Source: Jeotgalibaca ciconiae
GTDB lineage: Bacteria; Bacillota; Bacilli; Lactobacillales; Aerococcaceae
Direction of reading: 5' to 3'
Assembly: GCF_003955755.1 (NCBI RefSeq)
Contig: NZ_CP034465.1
Location: 496,001 to 560,000 of the forward strand
DNA length: 64,000 bases
The notes beneath the pieces are model-generated. The model searched no databases. It had not been told where the DNA came from and was given only the letters and a program-made list of their open reading frames with translations. The position numbers and the translations under genes are program-made. Of the stretch, positions 46,334 to 54,652 are shown piece after piece. Position 1 is the stretch's first letter, and each line of letters opens with the position of its first letter.

Positions 46334-47536
46334 TTAAATCATTCCTTTTCTCTTTTGAATTTTCGTTGGCAGAGTAATAATATTAATAAATCCTTTCGCA
46401 TCATGGTGGTCAAACAAGTCGTCTTCTCCAAAACCAGAGACATCCGCATCGAATAATTCATTTGGGCTTGTGATGCTGTGCGGCAAAATATTTCCTTTAT
46501 ACAATTTAACTTGTACTTCACCGTTCACGTATTCCTGCGTTTGATTAATCAATGCTTGAATGGCTAAGTTTGCTTGCGAGTACCATTGGCCGTTATAAAC
46601 GAGCTCCGCAAGTTCAAGTCCAATATATTTTTTTAATTTAATGGTTTCTTTTGTCAGCGTTAAACTCTCCAAACGCTCATGTGCTTCCAGAAGTACCGTG
46701 CCTCCTGGTGTTTCATAAATACCACGTGATTTCATACCGATTGTACGATCTTCGATCCAATCAAGAACGCCGATGCCGTGTTTTCCAGCGATTGTATTCA
46801 ATGTGCTGACTACTTCAGACGGCTTCAATGCTTCACCATTTACAGCTGTTGCACGTCCTTTGTTAAAAGTGATGGTTACTACTTCCGCTTCATCAGGGGT
46901 ATTTTCAAGTGCATTTGTGATATGTAGAATGTCTGCATAATTTACTGCATTAGCAGGACTTTCAATATCGCCGCCTTCATGGCTGATATGCATCAAATTC
47001 TCATCTTCTGAATAAATTTTTTCTTTTGTAGAAGTAATGGGAATACCCTTTTTATTCGCATAGTCGATCGCATCTTCACGCGATTTGATATTCCATTCAC
47101 GCCAAGGAGCAATGACGTTCATTTCGGAGTCAAATGCCGCAATTCCCATTTCAAAACGAACTTGATCATTTCCTTTTCCAGTACAACCATGACAGATTGC
47201 TGTCGCATTTTCCTGATGAGCAATTTCCACTAATTTTTTTGCAATCAGCGGACGAGCTAGTGCAGTTCCCAGTAAGTAGGTTCCTTGATATTTCGCATTT
47301 GCAGAGATTGCTGGATAAATAAAATCTGCTGCAAACTCATCTGCAACGTGTGGACAGTAAAATTTACTTGCACCAGAAGCGATTGCTTTTTTCTCTACTG
47401 CATCCCAATCTTCTTTTTGGCCGACATCTACACACACAGCAATGATTTCACTATCGTAATTTTCTTTTAACCAAGGAATCGTAATCGATGTATCCAATCC
47501 ACCTGAGTAAGCTAATACAATTTTTTCTTTAGACAT
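46334..47536 (-). CDS. argG: Argininosuccinate synthase
   Basis: 400 aa. N-terminal P-loop VLAYSGGLDTSI, CHGCTGKGNDQVRFE and the C-terminal SGFGEDDLFDHHDAKGF. Condenses citrulline and aspartate using ATP. First gene behind the upstream T-box. Confidence 0.97.
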   Translation of the reverse strand: MSKEKIVLAYSGGLDTSITIPWLKENYDSEIIAVCVDVGQKEDWDAVEKKAIASGASKFYCPHVADEFAADFIYPAISANAKYQGTYLLGTALARPLIAKKLVEIAHQENATAICHGCTGKGNDQVRFEMGIAAFDSEMNVIAPWREWNIKSREDAIDYANKKGIPITSTKEKIYSEDENLMHISHEGGDIESPANAVNYADILHITNALENTPDEAEVVTITFNKGRATAVNGEALKPSEVVSTLNTIAGKHGIGVLDWIEDRTIGMKSRGIYETPGGTVLLEAHERLESLTLTKETIKLKKYIGLELAELVYNGQWYSQANLAIQALINQTQEYVNGEVQVKLYKGNILPHSITSPNELFDADVSGFGEDDLFDHHDAKGFINIITLPTKIQKRKGMI

Positions 47537-47592
47537 AAGACATTCCCCTTTTTTTATTTACTTTTTTATTTGGAAGGGAGCTATTTTGAAAC

Positions 47593-47842
47593 GCAAAAAA
47601 ACCGCCCCTCACATATATGCAAGAGACGGGTTAAAGGTATATTAATCCGCGGTACCACTCTAGTTGACATGCTCATAGACATATCCACCTCATTTTGTTA
47701 ACGCCAGATCTGCGGAAGAAGCTACTAACCGTTCACTTCTTCATCGATAAAGTGCGCTTCAATTAGTTTTTTCTACTGGGCTTCCACTCTACCCCAATTC
47801 GCTTGAGAAAAATAATCTAATCTACTCTCTTTATCATTGATT
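47593..47842 (-). ncRNA. Arginine T-box leader of argG-argH
   Basis: Minus strand: AAAGAGAGTAG, specifier CGC (47754-47756) in GAAGCGCACTTTA, T-box GAGTGGTACCGCGG (47648-47661), and a terminator CCCGTCTCT with near-complement AGGGGCGG and TTTTTTT. Same specifier and flanks as the leader upstream of argB. Confidence 0.95.
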
Positions 47843-47873
47843 TTTTCTTTATTTAATTTTGTGATTTGAAAGT

Positions 47874-47902
47874 ATTATATGAGAATCAAATAAGTAAGTC
47901 AA
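47874..47902 (-). promoter_or_regulatory. Promoter of the argGH T-box transcript
   Basis: Minus strand TTGACT (47897-47902), exactly 17 bp, TATAAT (47874-47879). Confidence 0.9.
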
Positions 47903-48028
47903 CTATTTATTCATTTTATTTTAACTTTATTTAAAAATCACTTTGAAATAGATAGTTATTTTATCAAAGTTGTATTACAATCTATAGACAACAAGTTTGA
48001 TTAATTCTATTGAGAAAGGAAAAGAAGG

Positions 48029-48088
48029 ATGTCACCGTACTCTCCTCTAGTCAGGATAAAGGCAGCTCTCTTCAGGTATTTACGATGA
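48029..48088 (+). CDS. Possible 19-codon leader ORF overlapping cysE
   Basis: ATG 48029 is eight bases after AAAGGA and opens a 19-codon frame (MSPYSPLVRIKAALFRYLR). Its TGA overlaps the cysE ATG as ATGA. No cysteine codon occurs, so it is not a classic attenuator peptide; translational coupling is the simpler idea. Confidence 0.45.
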   Translation: MSPYSPLVRIKAALFRYLR

Positions 48089-48612
48089 TAAAATGGTTTG
48101 AAAAGTGGAAAAATGAAGCAATCTATATTTATGAGCAAGACCCTTCATGCCAAAGCGTCTGGGAAGCATTCTTTCTCTTTCCAAGTATCAAGGCATTAAA
48201 AAAACATCAACGCGCACATAAACATTATTTGAAAAAAAGATATACCTATGCGAGATGGCTGTCCGAACGAGCAAAATTCAAAACCGGTATTGAAATTCAT
48301 CCTGGTGCGACTATTGGTAATTATTTATTTATTGATCATGGTATGGGGGTGGTGATTGGCGAAACAGCAATCATTGGTGAACGCGTAAAACTTTATCACG
48401 GCGTTACCCTTGGAGGAACGGGTAAAGAAAAAGGAGTCAAACGCCATCCTACTATCGAAAATGATGTAGAAATCGGTGCTGGAGCAACAATTCTCGGTAA
48501 TGTAACAATTGGTCATAACAGCAAAATTGGTTCCGGAGCTGTTGTCTTGACAGATGTTCCGCCTCATTCAACAGCGGTGGGGATTCCTGCTAAGATTATA
48601 AAACGCAATTAA
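48085..48612 (+). CDS. cysE: Serine O-acetyltransferase
   Basis: 175 aa left-handed beta-helix acyltransferase: TGIEIHPGATIGNYLFIDHGMGVV, the active-site KHQRAH region near 45, LYHGVTLGGTGKEKG and hexapeptide repeats to VGIPAKII. Produces O-acetylserine for cysteine synthesis. I choose ATG 48085; an in-frame TTG at 48010 has no ribosome binding site and would add 25 unlike residues. Divergent from argG. The cysteine synthase gene is not in view. Confidence 0.92.
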   Translation: MIKWFEKWKNEAIYIYEQDPSCQSVWEAFFLFPSIKALKKHQRAHKHYLKKRYTYARWLSERAKFKTGIEIHPGATIGNYLFIDHGMGVVIGETAIIGERVKLYHGVTLGGTGKEKGVKRHPTIENDVEIGAGATILGNVTIGHNSKIGSGAVVLTDVPPHSTAVGIPAKIIKRN

Positions 48613-48648
48613 AATGAATTTTAAATTAAATAACAATTAGAATTTGCT

Positions 48649-48677
48649 TTGACATAGAATCATTGTTCTGCTATATT
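48649..48677 (+). promoter_or_regulatory. Promoter of the cysteine T-box transcript
   Basis: TTGACA (48649-48654), 17 bp, TATATT (48672-48677). Confidence 0.88.
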
Positions 48678-48689
48678 GTATTCAATATT

Positions 48690-48967
48690 TAAAAGACGTT
48701 GAAAAGAAAAGTACAGACAGAAAAAGCAATAAAGAGAGTCCGGTTGGTGAGAAAGGATTTGTTTTGATGTTTGGAAGTGCATCTTGGAGTCCCATCATTG
48801 AATTTTTTAGATGATGTCGGGGTTGCCCGTTACAGCAAACTGGTATTTTTTTATCCGTACCAGATTGAGCGTGAAAAAAAATTGATTTTTTCACATTAAG
48901 GTGGAACCGTAAAGATGTTTCTTTGCCCTTAAAGACAGGTATTTTCCTGTGTTTAGGGGCTTTTTTT
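48690..48967 (+). ncRNA. T-box leader with Cys specifier upstream of a MetQ-family gene
   Basis: AAAGAGAGTCC begins stem I; the specifier position aligned with the arginine leaders (GAAG-codon-A) reads TGC (48778-48780), a cysteine codon. The T-box is AAGGTGGAACCGTA (about 48898-48911). Its TGGA bulge would pair with the TCCA end expected of tRNA-Cys. Terminator GCCC...GGGGC plus TTTTTTT follows (to 48967). Confidence 0.88.
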
Positions 48968-49053
48968 GTTTTCCGTCAACATAATATGCAGAAAGGACTG
49001 AGATAATTAGCGGTTTAGTATTAAAAAATTACAAAGTGAATGGAGAATCGAAC

Positions 49054-49887
49054 ATGAACAAAAAGAAATTTTCATTAGCAATCTTAGCCTTATCAACATT
49101 GGTATTAACAGCTTGTGGCGGAAATGACTCGGATGGAGCAGCGGCAGCAAAAGAAAACATCATTGTCGGAACTTCTCCTGGTCCCTATAGCGAGTTATTT
49201 TTAGATGATATCGTCCCGATCCTAGAAGACAAAGGCTATACCGTTGAAGCAGTTGAGTTTTCCGATTTAAGATCGGCAGACGTTGCTCTTCAAGAAGGCG
49301 CAGTTGATGTAAACGTAGATCAACATACTGCTTATATGGATAATTTCAATACTGAAGCGGATGCAAGTCTTGTAGCAATTACGCCAATTCCGACTGTACC
49401 AACTGGTATGTATTCAGAAAAGAGAGCATCCATTGAAGAAGTTCAAGATGGCGACCAAGTTGGTATTCCCGATGATGCTTCCAATGCAGCACGTGCTCTC
49501 CTACTTTTAGAAAAAGCCGGATGGATTACATTGGATGAATCCGTAGAGGCAATGCAAACAACAACAAGTGACATTGTAGAAAATCCGCATCAGTTAGAAA
49601 TCGTGGAAATGAGTTCTGCCCAAATCCCTCGTTCTCTAGATGATTTGGATTATGGAATCATTCCCGGAAGCATGCTCTATGCTGCAGGAATGAGTTCAAA
49701 TGACAGCTTGTTGAATGAAGATATTTTGCCTCATTTAATTTTACACGCTGTTGTTGATGAACAAAATGCTGAAACAGAATGGGCAAATGCTATTGTAGAA
49801 GCTTATCGTTCGGACGAATTTTTAGAACGAATGGAAGAAGTAAATACCGATAACTATTGGTTTATTCCAGAAGAATTAACGAACTAA
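49054..49887 (+). CDS. metQ: MetQ/NlpA-family substrate-binding lipoprotein
   Basis: 277 aa. Signal peptide with lipobox VLTAC, then a type II binding fold (VGTSPGPYSELFLDDIVPIL, DVNVDQHTAYMDNF, IPDDASNAARALLLLEKAGWI). The family binds methionine, some members cysteine or derived sulfur compounds. ATG 49054 follows GGAG. No MetN ATPase or MetI permease is adjacent, so it must work with a transporter encoded elsewhere. Cys-specific T-box control suggests uptake of a cysteine source. Confidence 0.9.
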   Translation: MNKKKFSLAILALSTLVLTACGGNDSDGAAAAKENIIVGTSPGPYSELFLDDIVPILEDKGYTVEAVEFSDLRSADVALQEGAVDVNVDQHTAYMDNFNTEADASLVAITPIPTVPTGMYSEKRASIEEVQDGDQVGIPDDASNAARALLLLEKAGWITLDESVEAMQTTTSDIVENPHQLEIVEMSSAQIPRSLDDLDYGIIPGSMLYAAGMSSNDSLLNEDILPHLILHAVVDEQNAETEWANAIVEAYRSDEFLERMEEVNTDNYWFIPEELTN

Positions 49888-49930
49888 GTATTCGGACTTC
49901 CTTTTTCTGATCTGAATCCAGCTTTCAAAA

Positions 49931-49983
49931 AAAGCAAGTTGAGAATGAGTCAATGACTTTTCTCAATTTGCTTCTTTTTTTAT
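49931..49983 (+). terminator. Terminator of metQ
   Basis: GCAAGTTGAGAA, loop, TTCTCAATTTGC, TTCTTTTTTT. Confidence 0.85.
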
Positions 49984-50092
49984 TTCCCGCCGGATTTTCC
50001 CTCAAGTTCAACCAATTTCCATAGAAGAACTCTCATTATGTGAAATTAATCATGTTATTTTCTTTGGATAGGTTGTTTTATTTTCTACCCCC

Positions 50093-51037
50093 CTACAACC
50101 GTTTTAAATTGTCTGTAATGAAGCCTCTTCGCGCCTCTAGAAATTCTGGTAATTGCAAAGGGATTTCATCAAAGGAAGCATACTTTTCGTGGTCCACTTT
50201 TGGCACATGTCCTTCAAGTGTTGCAACTTCTATCAAGATATTATTTGGCTCCCGATAATAAGTTGATTGGAAGAACTCACGATCCTTTATTCCTGAACTT
50301 TTAAAATTTCGCTCATTGATTTTAGCATCAATTTCTTCTAGCTCTTCTCTATCTTGGACCGTGATAGCAAGATGGTGACTACCGCCAATCCCCATCACTT
50401 CTAATGGAGATTTTTTATCTTCCATTAAATGAATCTCTTGATTTAAAAAGGTATTTTCACTTGATAAAACCATTACTTCATCATCCAACGTTTTGCTTAT
50501 AGACAAGTCAAAAAACTGTTTAAATAATATGGCTGAAGCCTCTGGATAACGCACACGCAGGTGAACGGAGTCAAAGCCAATAATCGCATGCTCGTCGGGA
50601 ATCTTTTCTGTTCCCTTGCCGGTATAGACTTTCCTGTCATATCTTGCGGGTACAAAACCTAACTGCACTCCGTCAAAATCCTCAAAACGCAAGATTTTTG
50701 AATCATTATACTCTTCAATTTCACAGTTAAATAAGTCCAACTCGTTCAAGTATTTCTCCCAAAAATACAAAGATTCAACAGATGGTACCGCAAATACGAT
50801 ACGCTCGATCCCGTTTGTTCCAAACTTTCGGTCCATTCCATCTTGCATTTCAAAAATAGTAAAATTTGTACCCGGTTGACCGTCTTTATTAACAAAGAAT
50901 AAATGATACATACTGATGTCATCTTGATTAACTGTTTTAAGCAATAAGCTTAATCCTAAGATATCATGATAGAATTCATAGGTTTTACTCACATCTCGAT
51001 TTATAACTGAAACATGGTGTATAATTGATTTATTCAT
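50093..51037 (-). CDS. VOC-family ring-cleaving dioxygenase-like protein (MhqO/MhqA type)
   Basis: 314 aa made of two vicinal-oxygen-chelate halves (IIHHVSVINRDVSKTYEFYHDILG and FDSVHLRVRYPEASAILF, with GGSHHLAITVQD later). His and Glu ligands at the start of each unit fit Fe2+ binding. Relatives detoxify quinones or catechols. Start ATG 51037 (MNKSIIHH); an upstream frame lies within the divergent gene. The divergent esterase supports an MhqO/MhqD-like pair. Confidence 0.85.
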   Translation of the reverse strand: MNKSIIHHVSVINRDVSKTYEFYHDILGLSLLLKTVNQDDISMYHLFFVNKDGQPGTNFTIFEMQDGMDRKFGTNGIERIVFAVPSVESLYFWEKYLNELDLFNCEIEEYNDSKILRFEDFDGVQLGFVPARYDRKVYTGKGTEKIPDEHAIIGFDSVHLRVRYPEASAILFKQFFDLSISKTLDDEVMVLSSENTFLNQEIHLMEDKKSPLEVMGIGGSHHLAITVQDREELEEIDAKINERNFKSSGIKDREFFQSTYYREPNNILIEVATLEGHVPKVDHEKYASFDEIPLQLPEFLEARRGFITDNLKRL

Positions 51038-51080
51038 GGATTTCAACACATCCCTACATTTCTTTATTGGAGGTTTTCTT

Positions 51081-51656
51081 ATGGAATATCTTACCATACC
51101 TGGCAATCTAAACGAGTATTTTGTACTTTTCCACGGTACAGGCGGTAACGAATACAATCGTTTGGAACAAGCAGGTGACATTGATCCCTATGCATCCATC
51201 ATCAGCTTTTTAGGCGATGAAGGTACAGGCAAACAACGCCGCTATTTCAAACCACTCGAAAACGGTTCTTTAAACCGTGAAGATTTTGATGCAAAAGTAA
51301 CAGCCTTCCTGGAACTATGGGATTCTATCAAGCCAAAGAATGCAACATCCACTTTTTTAGGTCATTCGAATGGTGCGAATTTCATCTTAGGAATTCTGGA
51401 GCAACGACCTGACATAGCGAATCAAGTTATTTTATTACACCCTTCTAATTTAAATTATCAGTTTAGTCAAGGGTCTACTACTCGCATCTTCCTAACCATT
51501 GGTGCAACAGATACCTTATCGATTCCAGCTGATGGACTTCGTCTTGCTAAAAAATTAAAGGAAGTATTTCCGAATACAGAATCTCTATTATTGGATACCG
51601 GTCATGAAATCACAGTGGCTGAGATTGAAAAAGTGAAAGAGTTTCTAGGGAAATGA
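51081..51656 (+). CDS. Alpha/beta hydrolase, carboxylesterase/MhqD type
   Basis: 191 aa. FHGTGGNEYN oxyanion loop, nucleophile GHSNGANF, acid in GATDTLS, and base His in LDTGHEI. Start ATG 51081 behind GGAGG. A TATAAT at about 51019 lies inside the divergent dioxygenase gene's first codons and could serve as its -10. Probably acts with the dioxygenase on quinone-like compounds. Confidence 0.88.
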   Translation: MEYLTIPGNLNEYFVLFHGTGGNEYNRLEQAGDIDPYASIISFLGDEGTGKQRRYFKPLENGSLNREDFDAKVTAFLELWDSIKPKNATSTFLGHSNGANFILGILEQRPDIANQVILLHPSNLNYQFSQGSTTRIFLTIGATDTLSIPADGLRLAKKLKEVFPNTESLLLDTGHEITVAEIEKVKEFLGK

Positions 51657-51736
51657 TAGTGAAAATCGCTAGTCTACTCTATGAAATTGATTGTCACATT
51701 TTTTCTAGAAAATGAGTATACCGATGAGGTGAACCA

Positions 51737-53002
51737 ATGTATAAAAGAAAAATGAACGCAAGCTATGAGTTTTTTACCGGGCTTTTTTTACTACTAACGG
51801 GTCTTCTGCTTTTTCATAACGGGACCTTTGCTCTTCAGTTAATCTTTAAATTAGTTGGGATAAGCATCACGGCAACAGGCATATTAAACATACTTCGAAT
51901 TTTTATAAATAAACGAACTCAAAAAGAGCTGCAACTATCATTCTCTCGTGCCATTTTAGAAAGTGGTATTGGGATTGTTATTCTTTTTTATCCAAATTTA
52001 CCCGTTTCTATTTTTGGATTTATTTGTGGAATCTATTTTCTTGTTTTAGGTACCGTTCACTGTATCACTTACATCCTAGCTCTTCGCAATAATGTTATGA
52101 GTCGCTACCGATCCCTTATTATGTTTTTGATCTATTTTATAATCGGTGGACTGTTAATTTTTTCGCCTTTTTTATACAGTGCTTTTGTGATGAACCTTAT
52201 TTCGATTTACTTTATTCTTTACAGCTTAACCTTGCTGGGTGATGCTGCGAGAGAAATCACACCTCCTTCTCAGAAAGAAAAATTAAAACGAAGGATTCGC
52301 TTTACTCTGCCGGTATTTATTGAAGCATTGATTCCCAGAATTGTACTCAACGATGTCAATTCTTTTTTGCAAGTAGATGCTGACCGAGAAATTGATGCGA
52401 TTCCTGATTATATGGAGAGTAAGGACGAAAACGATTATGATTTGGAGATATTTGTTCATATTACCGAAAAGGGATTTGGAGCAATCGGTCATATTGATTT
52501 ATACTTTGATGGAATTTGTATTTCATATGGAAACTACGATGCGGATAGCTTACGGCTTTTTGAGTCGGTTGGCGATGGTGTGTTGTTTTTTGCTGAAAGA
52601 GAGACCTATATCCCCTTTGCTATACAAGAAAGCAACAAAACTCTATTTGGTTTTGGACTTCGGTTGACAGAGATACAAAAAGAAGCTGTTCGAGAGCGTT
52701 TATCATTAATTAATGAACAGACAATTCCATGGAATCCACCTGCTTTTGTTGGCGAAAACGATAGTTACTCTGCAAAACTTCATCACAGGGTTCCCAGTAA
52801 ATTTTATAAATTCAAAAAAGGAAGTTTTAAAAGCTATTTTGTTCTAGGATCTAACTGTGTCAAGCTTGTAGATTATGTAGTCGGTGGAGCTGGTATCGAT
52901 AAAGTAAATGGTTTGATATCGCCAGGAACCTATTTTGATTACCTAAATAAAGAATATGCTTCGAATAGAATGTTGGTCGTTTCAAAACAGATATATAATT
53001 GA
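51737..53002 (+). CDS. DUF308 (HdeD-like) membrane protein fused to a permuted papain-like domain
   Basis: 421 aa. Residues 8-170 hold about six membrane helices of the HdeD/DUF308 type. Residues about 230-421 form a soluble domain with GAIGHIDLYFDG (His252) before LGSNCVKLVDYVV (Cys374). His preceding Cys is the order of circularly permuted NlpC/P60 (YiiX/LRAT-like) enzymes, so an amidase, thiol peptidase or acyltransferase is possible. ATG follows GAGGTG. Standing alone between unrelated genes; I know of no function. Confidence 0.72.
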   Translation: MYKRKMNASYEFFTGLFLLLTGLLLFHNGTFALQLIFKLVGISITATGILNILRIFINKRTQKELQLSFSRAILESGIGIVILFYPNLPVSIFGFICGIYFLVLGTVHCITYILALRNNVMSRYRSLIMFLIYFIIGGLLIFSPFLYSAFVMNLISIYFILYSLTLLGDAAREITPPSQKEKLKRRIRFTLPVFIEALIPRIVLNDVNSFLQVDADREIDAIPDYMESKDENDYDLEIFVHITEKGFGAIGHIDLYFDGICISYGNYDADSLRLFESVGDGVLFFAERETYIPFAIQESNKTLFGFGLRLTEIQKEAVRERLSLINEQTIPWNPPAFVGENDSYSAKLHHRVPSKFYKFKKGSFKSYFVLGSNCVKLVDYVVGGAGIDKVNGLISPGTYFDYLNKEYASNRMLVVSKQIYN

Positions 53003-53064
53003 TTAATTTTTATCATCTTCATGAAAAAAATCTGCCTTCTATGTCTAGCCGGCAAGTCCAGCTC

Positions 53065-53226
53065 ATGTAAGAAAAGCGGACAAGTCCGCCTTGACCTATG
53101 AAAAAATAGGAAATTTGACCCTGAATGAGCAGCGAAGCGCGCAATGGGGCAAATTTATCTTTTTTTCACTAGGTCAGGACTTGGGAGCTAGACATTGATG
53201 GCTGAACTTATAATCCCCTAGTCTAT
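53065..53226 (+). repeat. Family-2 foldback repeat, internally deleted copy
   Basis: 162 bp: about 50 bp of the apex (between CCCTGAAT and GAGCAGCGAAGCG) is missing. The stem differs from copies 2 and 4 by a paired change, GACCTA with TAGGTC instead of GGCCTA with TAGGCC. Ends CCCTAGTCTAT at the next terminator's A tract. Confidence 0.9.
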
Positions 53227-53263
53227 AAAAAAGCCAATCCTAATCATAGGACTGGCTTTTTTG
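53227..53263. terminator. Bidirectional terminator
   Basis: AAAAAGCCAATCCTA, loop, TAGGACTGGCTTTTTT between convergent genes. Confidence 0.9.
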
Positions 53264-53362
53264 TTCTAATGAAACAAATTTTATTTCGTTTCGCACATTC
53301 ATTATGGTATAAAAATCAAATCATTCTTCATAAGTCGTTTTCCTAAAAAACATTAGGAAGGA

Positions 53363-54517
53363 CTATTCACTAGAAACAACAGTACTTTCCTCCAATTTCT
53401 GTTTGTCTCTCAATCTTTTACGGGTTATAAGAGTAATAATTTGATAGATAGTCGCAAGAACTGGAACGCCTAACAGCATCCCAACAATTCCTCCTATTCC
53501 GCCACCAATCGTAACAGCTACTAATACCCACATGCCTGGGATGCCAATACTTGTACCAACTACTTTTGGATAAATCAAGTTATTCTCTAACTGCTGTAAA
53601 ATGATAATGAAGACAAGAAACACAAGTGCTTGTGTCAGATTCTGTGAAGCAATCAATACAAAACCGACTGCAGCTCCTATCCAGGCACCAAACATTGGAA
53701 TTAATGCGGTAAATCCCATAAAAGAGCCAATGGCAAGAGCATAAGGGAATCGGAAAATTGTCATTCCAATCATGCATAAGGTCCCTAAAATAACTGCTTC
53801 TGTAACTTGTCCAACAAAAAAGTTGGCGAATGTTTGATTCGTAATCAACAATAGACCGGCAACTTGTTTATATAGCTTTGCTGGTAAAAACGCTGTTCCC
53901 AATATTCTGATTTGCTGTTTGATTGTTTCCTTTGTTGCTAAAATATACATCGCAAATGAAAATGCAATAACAAAGGTGAATATTCCACTTGTGGCGCCTC
54001 CAATAATCTGAATGGAAGAGGTGAGTAACTGATTCACGCTATTTGTCGCAAAATCAATTGCTTGCCGTGCTAGATTATTAAAGTCTGAAACAAGATTATC
54101 TCCTACAAGTTCTACTAAAAATTCGGTATCACTTTCCAGAATAAAATCCTGCACTTGCGTCAACAGCAACGGAATTCCACTCACGAGTCTCGTGACAATT
54201 GTAGCAACTTGTGGAACTATTAAATTAATAATCAAATATATAACTGCAACAACAATTAATATAGAAGAAAGAATACTAATCGCTCTACTTAATTTTGGAT
54301 ATTTTTCTTTTAATTTCGATAAGATGGATCTTTCCAATCGAACCACAATGATGTTTAGAAGAAACGCCATCAATGCACCTATAAACAGTGGCTTCATCAC
54401 ATCAATTAATAATTGAAACATACCAATAAAAGAATCAAAGTAGCTATATAATAGCATCAAGAAAAAGATAACTAATAGGTAAGAAAGTATTTTTATATCT
54501 AGTTTATTTTTATTCAT
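53363..54517 (-). CDS. AI-2E family transporter
   Basis: 384 aa with about eight membrane helices. IDVMKPLFIGALMAFLLN near the start, ALIPMFGAWIGAAVGF and the C-terminal GIVGMLLGVPVLATIY are family features. Members export AI-2 in Escherichia coli (TqsA) or exchange Na+/H+ in others, so substrate is uncertain. Start ATG with a weak GGGGATG upstream. Confidence 0.9.
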   Translation of the reverse strand: MNKNKLDIKILSYLLVIFFLMLLYSYFDSFIGMFQLLIDVMKPLFIGALMAFLLNIIVVRLERSILSKLKEKYPKLSRAISILSSILIVVAVIYLIINLIVPQVATIVTRLVSGIPLLLTQVQDFILESDTEFLVELVGDNLVSDFNNLARQAIDFATNSVNQLLTSSIQIIGGATSGIFTFVIAFSFAMYILATKETIKQQIRILGTAFLPAKLYKQVAGLLLITNQTFANFFVGQVTEAVILGTLCMIGMTIFRFPYALAIGSFMGFTALIPMFGAWIGAAVGFVLIASQNLTQALVFLVFIIILQQLENNLIYPKVVGTSIGIPGMWVLVAVTIGGGIGGIVGMLLGVPVLATIYQIITLITRKRLRDKQKLEESTVVSSE

Positions 54518-54652
54518 TTTTCATCCCCATATTCCGTTTTTTTGAAATACATATTCATTGTATCAGTTTTGAAGGCAAATATAATCCTTATTTGGTTAAT
54601 TATCCAAAATTAAGTACAACCAGATAAGTCCTTAATCGTTTCCCTACTTCTA

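Noticed and set aside
47930-47975. Single inverted repeat ACTTTGA...TCAAAGT upstream of cysE as a member of the hairpin arrays
   Set aside because: Only one unit, no 51-bp periodic partner; may be an operator but evidence is thin.
48682-48894. 70-aa minus-strand ORF
   Set aside because: Lies entirely across the cysteine T-box leader in the opposite direction with no ribosome binding site.
48690-48967. Methionine T-box because the gene is MetQ-like
   Set aside because: The codon aligned with the two arginine leaders is TGC and the bulge is TGGA; both favour cysteine.
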